A stretch of DNA of 64,000 bases from Candidatus Brocadia sinica JPN1 (GCF_000949635.1 NZ_BAFN01000001.1:2779673-2843672), one strand, 5' to 3'. Shown: positions 45,061 to 54,820, counted from the stretch's first letter. Program-made: numbers and translations. Notes: a model not told the origin generated them from the letters alone.

Positions 45061-46494
45061 ATGGGAAAATTTAAAAATACAATAGTTTTTGGACTTGTGG
45101 TTGTATGCTTACTTGTGGCAGGTTGTCAGGCAACAAAAAATATTGAAAGCAGTGCCATAAAACCAATGCCTGAGTCATTTGCAAACACGAAAGATTCAAC
45201 AAATTCAGCAACGATTGACTGGCGACAGTTTTTCTCTGATAGTGCATTAATTGATTTGATTGATATTGCCTTGAAAAATAACCTGGATGTGTTGATGACC
45301 TTGCAAAAAATCGAAATTGCACGGGCAGATTTAAGGTTGCGCAAAGGGGCTTTGTTGCCAGAAATTTCCGGTGGTGGTTCTGTTTCTCAAAGAAGATTCG
45401 GGCGTTACACAATGGATGGAGCCGGAAACAGGGCAACTGAGATTACCCCCGGGCGCATGGTGCCTGACGATCTTCCCGATTATTATATCGGTTTGCAAAC
45501 AACATGGGAAATGGATATTTGGGGCAAACTCCGCAACAAGAAGAAAGCTGCATTTGCCCGTTATCTTGGGAGCATTGAAGGGAAAAACATCGTGCTTACC
45601 AATTTAATTTCAGAGATAGCAATTACCTATTACGAATTATTAAGTTTAGATACCGAATTAGAAATTATCAGAGAAACCATCAAGCTACAGGAAAACGCGC
45701 TTTCCATTGTTACCATTCAAAAACAAGCTGCCGCGGCCAATGAGTTGGCGGTACAGCAGTTTGATGCGCAATTGCTGAATTCAAGGGCTTTGGAAGTAGA
45801 AGTTCTCCAGAGAATTACCGTGAGTGAAAACAGAATAAATTATTTATTGGGTAGATTTCCACAACCGATTATCCGTAAAAAATCAATCCTTCCAAAAGAA
45901 ATTCCTGCTCAGGTAAAGGTCGGTATTCCATCAGATTTGCTAGAAAACAGGCCCGATATAAAACAAGCTGAGTTTGAATTGATGGCCACAAAAGCGGATG
46001 TAAAATCGGCAAAGAAGGCATTTTACCCTTCCTTTAACATTACGGGGGCAATGGGGTTTCAGGCTTTTAATACCTCGTATTTGTTTAGATCACCCGAATC
46101 CATTGCATATACAGCAATTGGTAGTTTAACCGTCCCGCTAATTAACCGGAGTGCAATTCAGGCGCAATTTAAGACTGCACAGGCCAAACAGATAGAGGCG
46201 TTGTACAATTATCAAAAAACAATTATTAATGGTTACATAGAAGTATATAATGAAATGAATAATATTAAGAATTTGGAACGGGCATACAACCTTACAACCA
46301 AAAAAGTGACTGCGTTAACTCAATCAATAGAAATATCGTCGGAACTATTCAAAACTGGCAGGGCAAATTACCTAGAGGTATTAATAACACAACAAAATGC
46401 CCTTCAATCGAAATTAGAATTAGTAAGCACCAAACAGCAGCAATTTAATGCCAGTGTAAATATTTATAAGGCACTTGGTGGCGGCTGGAGATAG
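45061..46494 (+). CDS. Outer-membrane efflux channel lipoprotein (TolC/OprM/NodT family)
   Basis: 477 residues. A lipobox (LLVAGC) ends the signal peptide. Two OEP repeats are visible (about 70-260 and 290-470), with long helical heptads and the typical GIPSDLLENRPDIKQAEFEL turn that opens the second half. It is the third part of the RND system upstream. The start ATG has no strong ribosome site. Confidence 0.9.
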   Translation: MGKFKNTIVFGLVVVCLLVAGCQATKNIESSAIKPMPESFANTKDSTNSATIDWRQFFSDSALIDLIDIALKNNLDVLMTLQKIEIARADLRLRKGALLPEISGGGSVSQRRFGRYTMDGAGNRATEITPGRMVPDDLPDYYIGLQTTWEMDIWGKLRNKKKAAFARYLGSIEGKNIVLTNLISEIAITYYELLSLDTELEIIRETIKLQENALSIVTIQKQAAAANELAVQQFDAQLLNSRALEVEVLQRITVSENRINYLLGRFPQPIIRKKSILPKEIPAQVKVGIPSDLLENRPDIKQAEFELMATKADVKSAKKAFYPSFNITGAMGFQAFNTSYLFRSPESIAYTAIGSLTVPLINRSAIQAQFKTAQAKQIEALYNYQKTIINGYIEVYNEMNNIKNLERAYNLTTKKVTALTQSIEISSELFKTGRANYLEVLITQQNALQSKLELVSTKQQQFNASVNIYKALGGGWR

Positions 46495-46559
46495 GGTTTT
46501 AGCAATCGTAAGACCGCCCGAATGCTTTTCAGAAAAGGGTGTTTTCGTTCAGACACGAA

Positions 46560-46919
46560 TTACTTCTCTGCCTCACCTTCTGGTACATAGATTACCTTTC
46601 CATCTTTTAGTCGATAAGCTGTCCCCAGTCGAGTGCCTTCTCCCTGTAAATTCTTATCGGTAACTTTTTCAATTCTTATCTGTTTGCCCTTTTTGGTAAC
46701 AATCTCTACCTGACCAGTGTCGTTTTTCCTGACCATGGTAATTTCTGTTTTTGGTGAGAGGAAGTCAAGCAGGCTGTAGGCGCTAATTAATGCGCCAATA
46801 AGACCCACAATAAAGACTACTCCTACATCAAAAAGATTGGCTACACCCGACATAGGATCTTCCTGATGGAGATCGGCTTCCTTTCCGATTACCCGTCGTC
46901 TTTTCTTAAGATATCTCAT
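46560..46919 (-). CDS. DUF2149-like membrane protein of the corrinoid locus
   Basis: 119 residues from the ATG at 46919. One membrane helix (about 25-48: NLFDVGVVFIVGLIGALISA) is followed by a small extracytoplasmic domain. The pattern DPMSGVANLFDVG fits DUF2149, small proteins found beside MotA/TolQ-like and CobN-like genes. By analogy with ExbD it may pair with the channel protein encoded just upstream. The longer frame to 47021 runs into a repeat and is rejected. Last gene of the corrinoid operon. Confidence 0.72.
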   Translation of the reverse strand: MRYLKKRRRVIGKEADLHQEDPMSGVANLFDVGVVFIVGLIGALISAYSLLDFLSPKTEITMVRKNDTGQVEIVTKKGKQIRIEKVTDKNLQGEGTRLGTAYRLKDGKVIYVPEGEAEK

Positions 46920-46928
46920 TTCAGTTTT

Positions 46929-47025
46929 CTTCACCGCAGAGTACGCAGAGGTCGCAGAGAAAAGGAGGCTGAGGAGTTCTGAAGTTTGTCTTCTCAACTT
47001 TTCGTCTTCCCAATTTCTCAACGTC
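46929..47025. repeat. Dispersed repeat (CGCAGAG type) inside the operon
   Basis: TTCACCGCAGAGTACGCAG opens a segment rich in CGCAGAG and CTTCTCAAC-like words. It is related to the segment inserted in a riboswitch at 54532-54669. It fills most of the gap between the channel gene and the DUF2149 gene. Confidence 0.5.
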
Positions 47026-47027
47026 TG

Positions 47028-47696
47028 CTAATCCCTCGGCGCGCTGCGGTAAACTATTCCTCCCTTTTCCATAATACATTCCGTAAAATACTCAAGATTC
47101 TTTATATCCTCATGAATCCACCTGTTTTTTATCATAGAAAGAAAATAGGCAATGATTCCAATCGCCAATCCTACGACCGTTGTTGTAAAGGCAATGATGA
47201 TATTGCTCGACAGCTTTTCAAGATCTCCTTGAGATAATGCCGACAATGCCGGACCCATCGGGATTATCGTCCCCATCAACCCAAGAGTAGGGCCTACACG
47301 GATCAGGAGCCGGAGGTTATCCAGATCTTTAACCATTTTTTGTTCCATACTTTGCAATAGATATTCTATGCGAACCTCTCTGCTGCAATTATTCTTTTTT
47401 AGTTCGTTGACAAGTTCTCTAAAGTATTCCCTAAAATAAAATGGCATCTCCTGGGTTTCCCGAAATGTTCCATGCAGGATATATTCATTATTCTGTTCCT
47501 GTTCCAGAAGAGATTCTACGAATTCCTTTGGTTCCTGCCTGCGGGTTTGTTTCTTCCGTTCCCAATATTCTGAGACAAATCCTCCCATGGTTATCATCAT
47601 CAAAAAGAAAAAAACTACCAATAAAATTATGACGGGATAAAGCATCGCTGATGAAAGGACAGAAAGAATGGTTTGTAATAGAGTGAGAAGATTCAT
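47028..47696 (-). CDS. MotA/TolQ/ExbB-type proton channel protein of the corrinoid locus
   Basis: 222 residues. An N-terminal membrane helix (about 15-38), a long cytoplasmic loop, and two C-terminal helices (about 135-155 and 165-190) with the family text GPTLGLMGTIIPMGPALSAL. Such proteins form ion channels that energise outer-membrane processes. A full exbB-exbD-tonB set lies at 55279-57061, so this is a second, distinct channel that most likely works with DUF2149 and the CobN-like protein. It starts 19 bases after cobN. Confidence 0.83.
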   Translation of the reverse strand: MNLLTLLQTILSVLSSAMLYPVIILLVVFFFLMMITMGGFVSEYWERKKQTRRQEPKEFVESLLEQEQNNEYILHGTFRETQEMPFYFREYFRELVNELKKNNCSREVRIEYLLQSMEQKMVKDLDNLRLLIRVGPTLGLMGTIIPMGPALSALSQGDLEKLSSNIIIAFTTTVVGLAIGIIAYFLSMIKNRWIHEDIKNLEYFTECIMEKGGIVYRSAPRD

Positions 47697-47715
47697 GATT
47701 TCCTCTTTTAAAATT

Positions 47716-50700
47716 TTAATTTCGAAGGCCTTTTCCTATCCATCCGTAAACGAAAAAACAGATACAGCCCACCACGACGACAATGACAATCCATGGTTTA
47801 TCAAATTTAGTAACGCTTAGGTTCCTTTCATTCGTTTTTATCTCTTTCATCTCCAATCCTTTGACTATTTCGGCCTTTCCAGCATCTTCATCCTCTGATT
47901 TCCACTCATCGGCCTTTTCAATCTTCTCTTTATCCTGTGTTTGTCCGGTATCCTTTCTCTGTTCAATACTTCCCGGGTCAGGTTTTGACATAGACGCCTG
48001 AACTTGAACGATCCTGTCCATCTCTGTCTTTCGTTCGTTTAGCAACTTACCGGTAGCTGTTTTTAAGACCTCTGCATACTGAATCAAGGTATCTGGAGTT
48101 ACGAGACCAGGGGTATTCAAAATATCCGTTGCATAGTGCTGGAAGGCTGGGTTGTTGCAGGTTTGCACACAGCAGGCTACACCGTGTTCTATTACCGTTG
48201 TCATGTATTCCTTCGCCAGGGTTTGTTTGATTTTTTCCGTAGGCTGCCAGTAACCTTTTCGTATCGTCTCCAGCATTCTGGCCGTAACGGCTTGATACGC
48301 ATAAGGGTTTTTCTTACTGAAAAATTCCTTCAAATCCATTCCGTATTTATCCTCGACATAAACTTCAAACGTCTCTTCCCAACGGGCAGAGTCCATTGTC
48401 TCTGGTACAGTGACCTGCCAGCCCCACATGTTTTCAACAAATTCAGCCATCTTATTTGCCCCTTCAAAACCTTCCTTCTTCATCCCTTCAATCCATTCCG
48501 GATTCCAATAGCGTGACCGTAGTTCCATACCCATCATCCTGTCGATCGGGGTCATTTCCGGCCTGGCTGGATTCATCATGTTAGTAATTACCAATTCAGG
48601 TGACTTTCCATCCAATTTCCTGATTGCAGCCGCCGGCCCCCCTGCGTACATGAAAAAGTCATCATTATCAACAGTCCCGTACAGGTTGGTAGAACAGCTA
48701 TGAACAACCATTCTGGTTCCGCTTAGCACCATTTTATAGACATCCTCCATGGGTTCTCCCCACAAACCGTTCCCATACCCATAACTCATCCGTTTCAGAT
48801 ATTCATCCGCTACGACAGAATCGTCTTCCCAACTTCCACTTGCGCTTACGATGCGTGAGACATTCAGATCATAACGCCCAGGGGCTTCATCAAAGATTCT
48901 AACCGCTGCGTATTGTTCGGCCTTCTTTTGCGGCCAGCCTTTTTGAATCAGCCTCCCGGTTACTTCCTTGATATGTTGTTGAATCTGGTTGTCTTTTTCA
49001 TCAAGTCCTTTTACCATTTGAACGGCCTGGTCGATGTATTGGGTCAACTGTCCAAACATCTCTTCTGCCGCCGAAGAAACGACGATGTCAATTCTTGGAC
49101 GGCCCAACTTCTCTTTCGGTATGATCTTAATCCCCGTTACCTTCCCCCATTCATTCCAAATGGGCTCAACCCCCAATAAATAAAGGATCTGGGATTCCAG
49201 TACCCCTTCGTGGTGTATCGTTTCGGTACCCCATATAACAAAGGACAATTTCTCAGGATATTTCTCGTTATTTTTCGCCCGATAATCATCGAGTAGTTCT
49301 TGAGTCAATTTGACGCCCACCTGCCAGGCCTCTTTTTTGGGTATCTTATCCGGATTAAAGGCATAAAAGTTTTTCCCCGTAGGCAGTGAATTTGGATTTC
49401 TTACGGGGTCATTTCCGGTTCCCGTTGGTATATATTGTCCATTCATGGCCTTAACCAAATTGGACAATTCCCGCTTTGCCCCTTCCTGGATGTTTTTGTC
49501 CAATTCATGGGCAGGGATATCTTTGATAACCTCTTTTATCGCCTGAATGGTGGATGTACGAAGCAATTCATCCGGTGCATTACCGAATGTATGCAATCCG
49601 TAAGGCATATTAAGCTGCTTCAATTCCTGAAGATACTCTCCTATTTTATGAATGACTTCGTGACCAAACCTATGCTGGTCATCGCTTTGAGTATCAATAT
49701 TCAAATACTCGCTAATTTCTATATCTTTCTCAAGTCCCAAATCTTTTACCTTTTTTATAATATTTTCCATGTATTGCCTTGCAAGTGCGGCATCCTGTTC
49801 CAGTGCCCGGTCATGGTCACCGATCAGCTCTTCAAGTTCGGCATACTCGTGATAAAGTCCACCCTTTTTTAAAGGAGGAATCATGTGATCTATAACGACG
49901 GCTGCTCCCCGCCGTTTTGCGACAAGCCCTTCACCAACATCGTCTACGATGTAAGGATACATGACCGGCAAATCCTGAATCAACGCCTCCGGTGGATCAT
50001 CACCAGAAAGACCGTTGCTTTTCCCTGGCAGCCATTCATGTGTGCCATGTGTGCCGAAATGAATTACCGCATCTGCGCCAAAGCCATGCTTCAGCCATAA
50101 ATATGCCCCTACATATTGATGGTGAGGGGACAGGTCTTTACTATGGTACAAGGCTTCTTTATCCTGCAGCCAGCCCCTTACCGGCTGGGGAAGGATAACA
50201 ACGTTTCCCCGCCTTATTGCGGGAATAACCATATATTTCTTCTTTTGCTTCGGGTCAGTCCACATCATCACATTGGATTCTTCAACCGTTCCCCAATCCT
50301 TATGAACGTCTTTCATAAAATTTGCCGGTAAACTCCTCGCCCACCTTTGATACTCTTCCAGAGGCAGCAATACACATTTCCCGTTCCTTACCATCCCGTC
50401 AAGTTCGCCTGGTGCCCAATTCCCAACGTTTTTCCCGTATCTTAGGGAATTTTCAAGCAGTATCTCTTTATCCATGGTTTCATTGCCAACGTCATATCCA
50501 TTTCCCTTCATCATCTTTAACACATTCTCAATACTGGCGAAGACATTCAGGTAACTGGCGCCGATATGTTGCTTCCCTGGTGGATAATTCCAATACAACA
50601 GGGCTACCTTTTTCTCCAGGTTGTTTTTTCTCTGTAAATTGATCCAGGCCCTTATACGGTCGACAGCCCGATCAATACGCTCAGGTATGGGTTTTCGTTG

Positions 50701-51801
50701 TTCGACAAAAAAGCCTGTTTCATCATCTTTTTCACGAATTCGATATGAAACGACCGTAGGTTGTATAAGACCGGCAATTTCTGGAATAGCCAACTGCCAG
50801 CTTACCTCCAAAGAACTCAAACCTTCGGGATCGTTCTCCCACGTCTTTCCATCCTTTCCGTAAACGGTAATCAAATTAACCACAGGTATCCCGCATTTTT
50901 CCAGGGAGTCTGGAGCTTTGAAATCTGAAAAACGAAAGAGAAAAGACAGTATGCCAGAAACTCGTGAACCCCCTTTGGAATCGACTAATAATTTCTCAAT
51001 AACAGCATCCTCAGGATAGCCAAATGCTACAAAGGCATTGAATCCCTTTTCTTCAATGGTACGGATCAGTTCATCTTCAACAGATGCCTGTCCTTGCTCA
51101 TAAAATGATGAGTATGTCAGGATTGCTACCCATTCTGCATTTTCTTTCACGTAGCCTGCATCTCGATACCAATTCTGATATTCCTCGAATGTCTCAAAGA
51201 GTTTTTCATCCCGTTGGTAATGATAATAGGCCATCTTTAATCCTTCTTTGGGCGGATTGGCAGTAAGTTCCGGGAAAGGTAAATATTTCTTTAATGAAAG
51301 CAGGATCATATTCTTAAAATTCCCGGTGCTTGAATACCGTAAATATGAGCGGATTTCTTTATCGTATGTTAATCCTATGGCTGCATATTGTGAATCCAAC
51401 CCGGCTGTTTCACCAACGGCAAGAACTGTTGCGCCACGGTCAATTACCTCCTTTAATACTTCAAAATCAAAGCCTGATTGAGTAGGTGTGGAGATACGGA
51501 TACCGTGCACATCAAATAAAATAAGATTTGAATCCAGAATCTCGTTCGGATTAAATCCCGATTCAAGATCGGTTTTGCTGATGATTTCAAACGTGACCCG
51601 GTCTTTAAGAAAGGGGTAATCTTGCCAGATCGCTTTCATTGTCTTGACAACACTTGAGGTCATATAGTCCCCTACAATACAGGTGTATTTCACACCATGT
51701 TCGTGATGATGCTCTTCGTGAAGGTGCCCTTCGTGGGCAAAGGAAATGTGTTGAAAAGAAAAGAGCAAGGCAAGCAGGATTGTCAACATATGTCTTTTCA
51801 T
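47716..51801 (-). CDS. cobN: Exported, membrane-anchored CobN-like cobaltochelatase homologue
   Basis: 1361 residues. The CobN/BchH-type body is clear: GTHGTHEWLPGKSNGLSGDD in the middle and YGNGLWGEPMEDVYKMVLSG later. CobN normally works in the cytoplasm. Here the N terminus is a signal peptide (about 1-22) followed by a His-rich stretch (about 23-36), and a single membrane helix lies near the C terminus (about 1333-1355). That places the body outside the cytoplasmic membrane. No CobS/CobT ATPase subunits are nearby. The gene overlaps the DUF4430 gene by four bases (ATGA), downstream of a cobalamin-regulated receptor. Metal insertion, corrinoid remodelling or corrinoid transport are all possible. 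Confidence 0.87.
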   Translation of the reverse strand: MKRHMLTILLALLFSFQHISFAHEGHLHEEHHHEHGVKYTCIVGDYMTSSVVKTMKAIWQDYPFLKDRVTFEIISKTDLESGFNPNEILDSNLILFDVHGIRISTPTQSGFDFEVLKEVIDRGATVLAVGETAGLDSQYAAIGLTYDKEIRSYLRYSSTGNFKNMILLSLKKYLPFPELTANPPKEGLKMAYYHYQRDEKLFETFEEYQNWYRDAGYVKENAEWVAILTYSSFYEQGQASVEDELIRTIEEKGFNAFVAFGYPEDAVIEKLLVDSKGGSRVSGILSFLFRFSDFKAPDSLEKCGIPVVNLITVYGKDGKTWENDPEGLSSLEVSWQLAIPEIAGLIQPTVVSYRIREKDDETGFFVEQRKPIPERIDRAVDRIRAWINLQRKNNLEKKVALLYWNYPPGKQHIGASYLNVFASIENVLKMMKGNGYDVGNETMDKEILLENSLRYGKNVGNWAPGELDGMVRNGKCVLLPLEEYQRWARSLPANFMKDVHKDWGTVEESNVMMWTDPKQKKKYMVIPAIRRGNVVILPQPVRGWLQDKEALYHSKDLSPHHQYVGAYLWLKHGFGADAVIHFGTHGTHEWLPGKSNGLSGDDPPEALIQDLPVMYPYIVDDVGEGLVAKRRGAAVVIDHMIPPLKKGGLYHEYAELEELIGDHDRALEQDAALARQYMENIIKKVKDLGLEKDIEISEYLNIDTQSDDQHRFGHEVIHKIGEYLQELKQLNMPYGLHTFGNAPDELLRTSTIQAIKEVIKDIPAHELDKNIQEGAKRELSNLVKAMNGQYIPTGTGNDPVRNPNSLPTGKNFYAFNPDKIPKKEAWQVGVKLTQELLDDYRAKNNEKYPEKLSFVIWGTETIHHEGVLESQILYLLGVEPIWNEWGKVTGIKIIPKEKLGRPRIDIVVSSAAEEMFGQLTQYIDQAVQMVKGLDEKDNQIQQHIKEVTGRLIQKGWPQKKAEQYAAVRIFDEAPGRYDLNVSRIVSASGSWEDDSVVADEYLKRMSYGYGNGLWGEPMEDVYKMVLSGTRMVVHSCSTNLYGTVDNDDFFMYAGGPAAAIRKLDGKSPELVITNMMNPARPEMTPIDRMMGMELRSRYWNPEWIEGMKKEGFEGANKMAEFVENMWGWQVTVPETMDSARWEETFEVYVEDKYGMDLKEFFSKKNPYAYQAVTARMLETIRKGYWQPTEKIKQTLAKEYMTTVIEHGVACCVQTCNNPAFQHYATDILNTPGLVTPDTLIQYAEVLKTATGKLLNERKTEMDRIVQVQASMSKPDPGSIEQRKDTGQTQDKEKIEKADEWKSEDEDAGKAEIVKGLEMKEIKTNERNLSVTKFDKPWIVIVVVVGCICFFVYGWIGKGLRN

Positions 51802-52187
51802 TTTTGCTCTTCCTTATTATGGGTACAAACATCCTTTGTGTATTCCCACCTCATAGAGTCACCCTCACTGAGAATACATTGATTGGCAAAGGATGTTGCA
51901 CGTTTACCGTTGATGTTGTAATACCACGCCCTGTTTCCAATTTTCATAATTATATTATCAATAGATATAACCAAAAAATATTCCTCATGCTTTTGCGTTT
52001 CGATCTTTGCAACAGATTGAAGCGCCTCCAGGGCAGTAATACCCTGTTTCCATGGTATCTCCACTTTACGACTCTGTTGCAGCCCTCCGTAGTCAATTTC
52101 TACGGTTACAAGCTGGCTGGCACCGTATGTAGCCGGCAAAAGCACAAAAACAATAAATATTCCTAATATTCTTTTTACGTGGTTCAT
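51798..52187 (-). CDS. Small exported DUF4430 (transcobalamin-like fold) protein
   Basis: 129 residues: signal peptide (about 1-22), then one small domain with the pattern GITALEALQSVA, then YYNINGKRATSFANQCILSEGD and WEY. This fits DUF4430, the beta-grasp domain seen in transcobalamin/intrinsic-factor C-terminal regions that binds cobalamin. It is a good candidate for a periplasmic or surface corrinoid-binding protein. GGAGGAAAAAA precedes the ATG. The stop overlaps the cobN start, so the two are made together. Confidence 0.75.
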   Translation of the reverse strand: MNHVKRILGIFIVFVLLPATYGASQLVTVEIDYGGLQQSRKVEIPWKQGITALEALQSVAKIETQKHEEYFLVISIDNIIMKIGNRAWYYNINGKRATSFANQCILSEGDSMRWEYTKDVCTHNKEEQK

Positions 52188-52294
52188 TTTTTTCCTCCTT
52201 ACCGATTGCGGAATAACGTCACGGGTTTCAATATGTTACATAAAGTTATTTGTCTCTTTTCATCACCTCCTGATTCTTCTGTTTTATTTTGCTT

Positions 52295-54412
52295 TTAAAA
52301 CTTAAATTCCATTCCGCCGTACGCTGTAAAACCAAGGGAACCAAAACCTGTTACCTCTTCGTACCCGTAATCAAAAAGGTTTTCAAACCTGACATACGCG
52401 GTCATTACCTTTGTGATGTCATACCGAGTTGCCAGATCAGTGGTCCAGTAGTTGTCCATTTCCTTACCATCACTGTCTATCCTGCCTCTCACCATAATGC
52501 CGGTTACATTAATAGTTAATTTCTCAAGGGGTTGGGCATTCATCCCGAGGGTTCCTCTGTTTCTTGGTCTGCGCGGTAGTTGTTGCTCTTTCTCTCTATC
52601 CTTTGTATCGGTATACGTATAGGTTCCCGTTAATGAAAGTTTGTTGTAAGGTTTATAGGTTAAGCGGGTTTCAATTCCTTCTGACTCTGCCCTGGCGACG
52701 TTTTCTGCCAAAAAACTTCCGTCAGATTGTATCGCGGCCGTAATCAAATCAGTAAAATCATTCTTAAAATACGTAACATCCATGGTAAGTTTCTCTTTGA
52801 GGATTTCTTTCTCCACCCCAAAGTCCCAGCCCTTACTCTCTTCCGGATTGAGATTTGGATTACCAAAGAAGGGGAAAAAAAGTTCATTTAAACTCGGCGC
52901 ACGAAAACCCTTTCCCCACGATCCATGAAGCCGGGTACTAATCTTCTCCATGTTATATGATGCCGTTGTTCTATACGTAAGATTGTTTCCAAAGGTGCTG
53001 TAATCATCGTAACGGAATCCTGCGGTCCAATGTAACGATTCAAATAATTTGATTTGATTCTGGAAGAACACAGAGTTGTTCCAAAACTGCTTATCAAAGT
53101 TACCGGCATTTTCACCCTCCTGTACCTCATATTCATAGCCTATGGTTACCGTATCGACGTCAAACAGAGTAAAGTCGGATTGATGCTCCAGCCTCCATAC
53201 TCGCGTAAGGATACGAAACTCGCCCAATTCGTCAGTAGGGTCAAAGCCTTCCAGTTCTGTATCGTTGACTGAGACGAGAAATGAAGGTGTCCACAGGTCA
53301 AAAAACGTTTTCCTAACCTTCGTCGAAAAAAGAATCTCATCTGTTGTCTGGCGCCGGTCAGTGTCGTCTACCGGACCAATTCCATATTCAAATGCATCGT
53401 ATTCAAAATCTGAGTGAGACCCCCGTATCGTTGTATCAACCCTTCCGTTGTCCAGGAAATTCCACCCAAGACGTGAGGAACCGGTAAAATTATCGTAACC
53501 GTCCTCTTCGCTTCCACTGCTGGCAGCGGATATTCCATGGGTTTTCAGATAGGAAGCACCTGCTGAATAATCAAATTTTTCCTTTCCACCGGAAATATGA
53601 ATCGTTTCTCTAAAGGAATCGTGCATTCCGTATTCTGTCCCCACAGTAACTTTGGTATCACCTGAGCCTTTTTTTGTAATAATGTTAATGACGCCGCCGA
53701 TGGCTTCCGAGCCGTACAAGGTACTTTGAGGGCCACGCAGGACTTCAACCCGTTCAATGTTATCAGTTGTAAGGTTTGCAAAGTCAAACGCCCCGGTTGT
53801 AGGGCTATTCATCTGAACACCATCGACAAAGACGAGTGTCTGGGCAGCGGATGCCCCCCGTATGAACAAACTGGTAGTTCCTCCAATTCCCTGTGTTCTT
53901 GTGACTTCAAGTCCTGGTAGTTGGCGCAGGACATCGATTAATAGTGGTGCTTTGCTATTCTCAATCTCTTTTTGTGTAACGACAGACAGAGAACTGCCGA
54001 CATTTTTTAATAACTGTTTCGTTCTTGTCGGAGTAATCACCGTCTCTTCTTTATCCTTATTTTGTTCATCCGGTGATAGATCGTCTTTGGGTATTTCCGG
54101 TGAAGGTGTTTGATCCTGAGATAACGGCTCATTTTCAGCAACTGGTGGTAATGGTTCTCTTTTAGTCTCTTCCGGACTGTTTTTTTCTTCTTCTGGCTGT
54201 GGATGCATTGCCTCTTTTAGTTCTATCTCTTCTTCAGATTTTGTTTCCTTCACAAATGCGGGTATTTCTTCCTTGTCCGGTATACGAATAATAAACCTTT
54301 CTTCCAAAAGAGGTTTCCTTGGAACAGGTTCTGATATTTCTCCAGCTAAAGCAGTTTTACAATAAAAGTTATGCGCTAAAATAATCATCAGCATGATAAA
54401 TACATATTTCAT
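52295..54412 (-). CDS. btuB: TonB-dependent cobalamin receptor (BtuB-like)
   Basis: 705 residues from the ATG at 54412 (AGAGAGGA before it). Signal peptide (about 1-24), then an unusual acidic, Pro-rich linker of about 100 residues, then the TonB box region EETVITPTRTKQLL, the plug (LRQLPGLEVTRTQGIGG, VEVLRGPQSTLYGSEAIGG) and a 22-strand barrel ending in F-K-F. BtuB-like receptors import cobalamin. The proximal riboswitch ends about 45 bases before the start, which supports the substrate. It is first gene of btuB-DUF4430-cobN-motA-DUF2149. An in-frame ATG at 54463 falls in the riboswitch and is rejected. Confidence 0.88.
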   Translation of the reverse strand: MKYVFIMLMIILAHNFYCKTALAGEISEPVPRKPLLEERFIIRIPDKEEIPAFVKETKSEEEIELKEAMHPQPEEEKNSPEETKREPLPPVAENEPLSQDQTPSPEIPKDDLSPDEQNKDKEETVITPTRTKQLLKNVGSSLSVVTQKEIENSKAPLLIDVLRQLPGLEVTRTQGIGGTTSLFIRGASAAQTLVFVDGVQMNSPTTGAFDFANLTTDNIERVEVLRGPQSTLYGSEAIGGVINIITKKGSGDTKVTVGTEYGMHDSFRETIHISGGKEKFDYSAGASYLKTHGISAASSGSEEDGYDNFTGSSRLGWNFLDNGRVDTTIRGSHSDFEYDAFEYGIGPVDDTDRRQTTDEILFSTKVRKTFFDLWTPSFLVSVNDTELEGFDPTDELGEFRILTRVWRLEHQSDFTLFDVDTVTIGYEYEVQEGENAGNFDKQFWNNSVFFQNQIKLFESLHWTAGFRYDDYSTFGNNLTYRTTASYNMEKISTRLHGSWGKGFRAPSLNELFFPFFGNPNLNPEESKGWDFGVEKEILKEKLTMDVTYFKNDFTDLITAAIQSDGSFLAENVARAESEGIETRLTYKPYNKLSLTGTYTYTDTKDREKEQQLPRRPRNRGTLGMNAQPLEKLTINVTGIMVRGRIDSDGKEMDNYWTTDLATRYDITKVMTAYVRFENLFDYGYEEVTGFGSLGFTAYGGMEFKF

Positions 54413-54457
54413 TTGTATCCTCTCTTTCCCCTCGGAAATAAGAATTGATAAAATCGT

Positions 54458-54766
54458 GTTCAAGCAGGTCTCCTGGCTGCCGGATCATCCTACGTCCTGC
54501 GCCTTCCCATCCTGTTTTTGTAATTGCTTAGTTCATCGCAGAGAACGCAGAGGAAAAGAACAGAATATGAGAAATTGTGAAGATCGGAAGTTGAGAAATG
54601 CAATCTCACAACCTCTTAATTTTTCAACATCCTGTTTTTCTCTGCAACCTTTGCGTCTCTGTGGTGAGCCCTTCCCCAATCAGGACCGTGGCATCGTGCA
54701 GCGTTCGTCACCGGTTACAGTTGCGGGGCAGCTCCCGTTTCTACGGGATTCCCTGGATATTTGAAC
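54458..54766 (-). promoter_or_regulatory. Cobalamin riboswitch A, proximal to btuB, with insertion
   Basis: Read on the minus strand, it begins at TTGAAC pairing with GTTCAA (54761-54766 with 54458-54463). It contains the GGGAATCCCG arm, CCCGCAACTGTAACCGGTGACGA-type core, the B12-box region around GCCACGG and ends GGATGATCCGG...CAGGAGACCTGC. The core is normal, but about 140 bases replace the variable arm hairpin seen in copy C. No terminator lies between it and the btuB ribosome site, so control is probably on translation start. Confidence 0.85.
54532..54669. repeat. Dispersed repeat inserted in the variable arm of riboswitch A
   Basis: Begins TTCATCGCAGAGAACGCAG and ends CTCTGTGGTGAGC; the ends are imperfect inverted repeats. 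A related copy is at 46929-47025. ATCCTGTTTTT occurs on its left side (54509) and again inside (54629). The segment occupies the place of a 40-base hairpin in riboswitch C. Confidence 0.65.
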
Positions 54767-54795
54767 AATGATAAATCTCAGAACATTCAGCTAGA

Positions 54796-54820
54796 CACGG
54801 ATAAACACAGTTTATCCGTG
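54796..54820. other. Hairpin between terminator 1 and riboswitch A
   Basis: CACGGATAAAC (54796-54806) pairs with GTTTATCCGTG (54810-54820), 11 base pairs with a 3-base loop. No T-run on the minus strand. It is perhaps a small repeat. Confidence 0.5.

Noticed and set aside
47716-51801. Magnesium chelatase subunit H (BchH)
   Set aside because: No other chlorophyll genes, and the cobalamin-controlled context favours CobN; the two families do share the fold.
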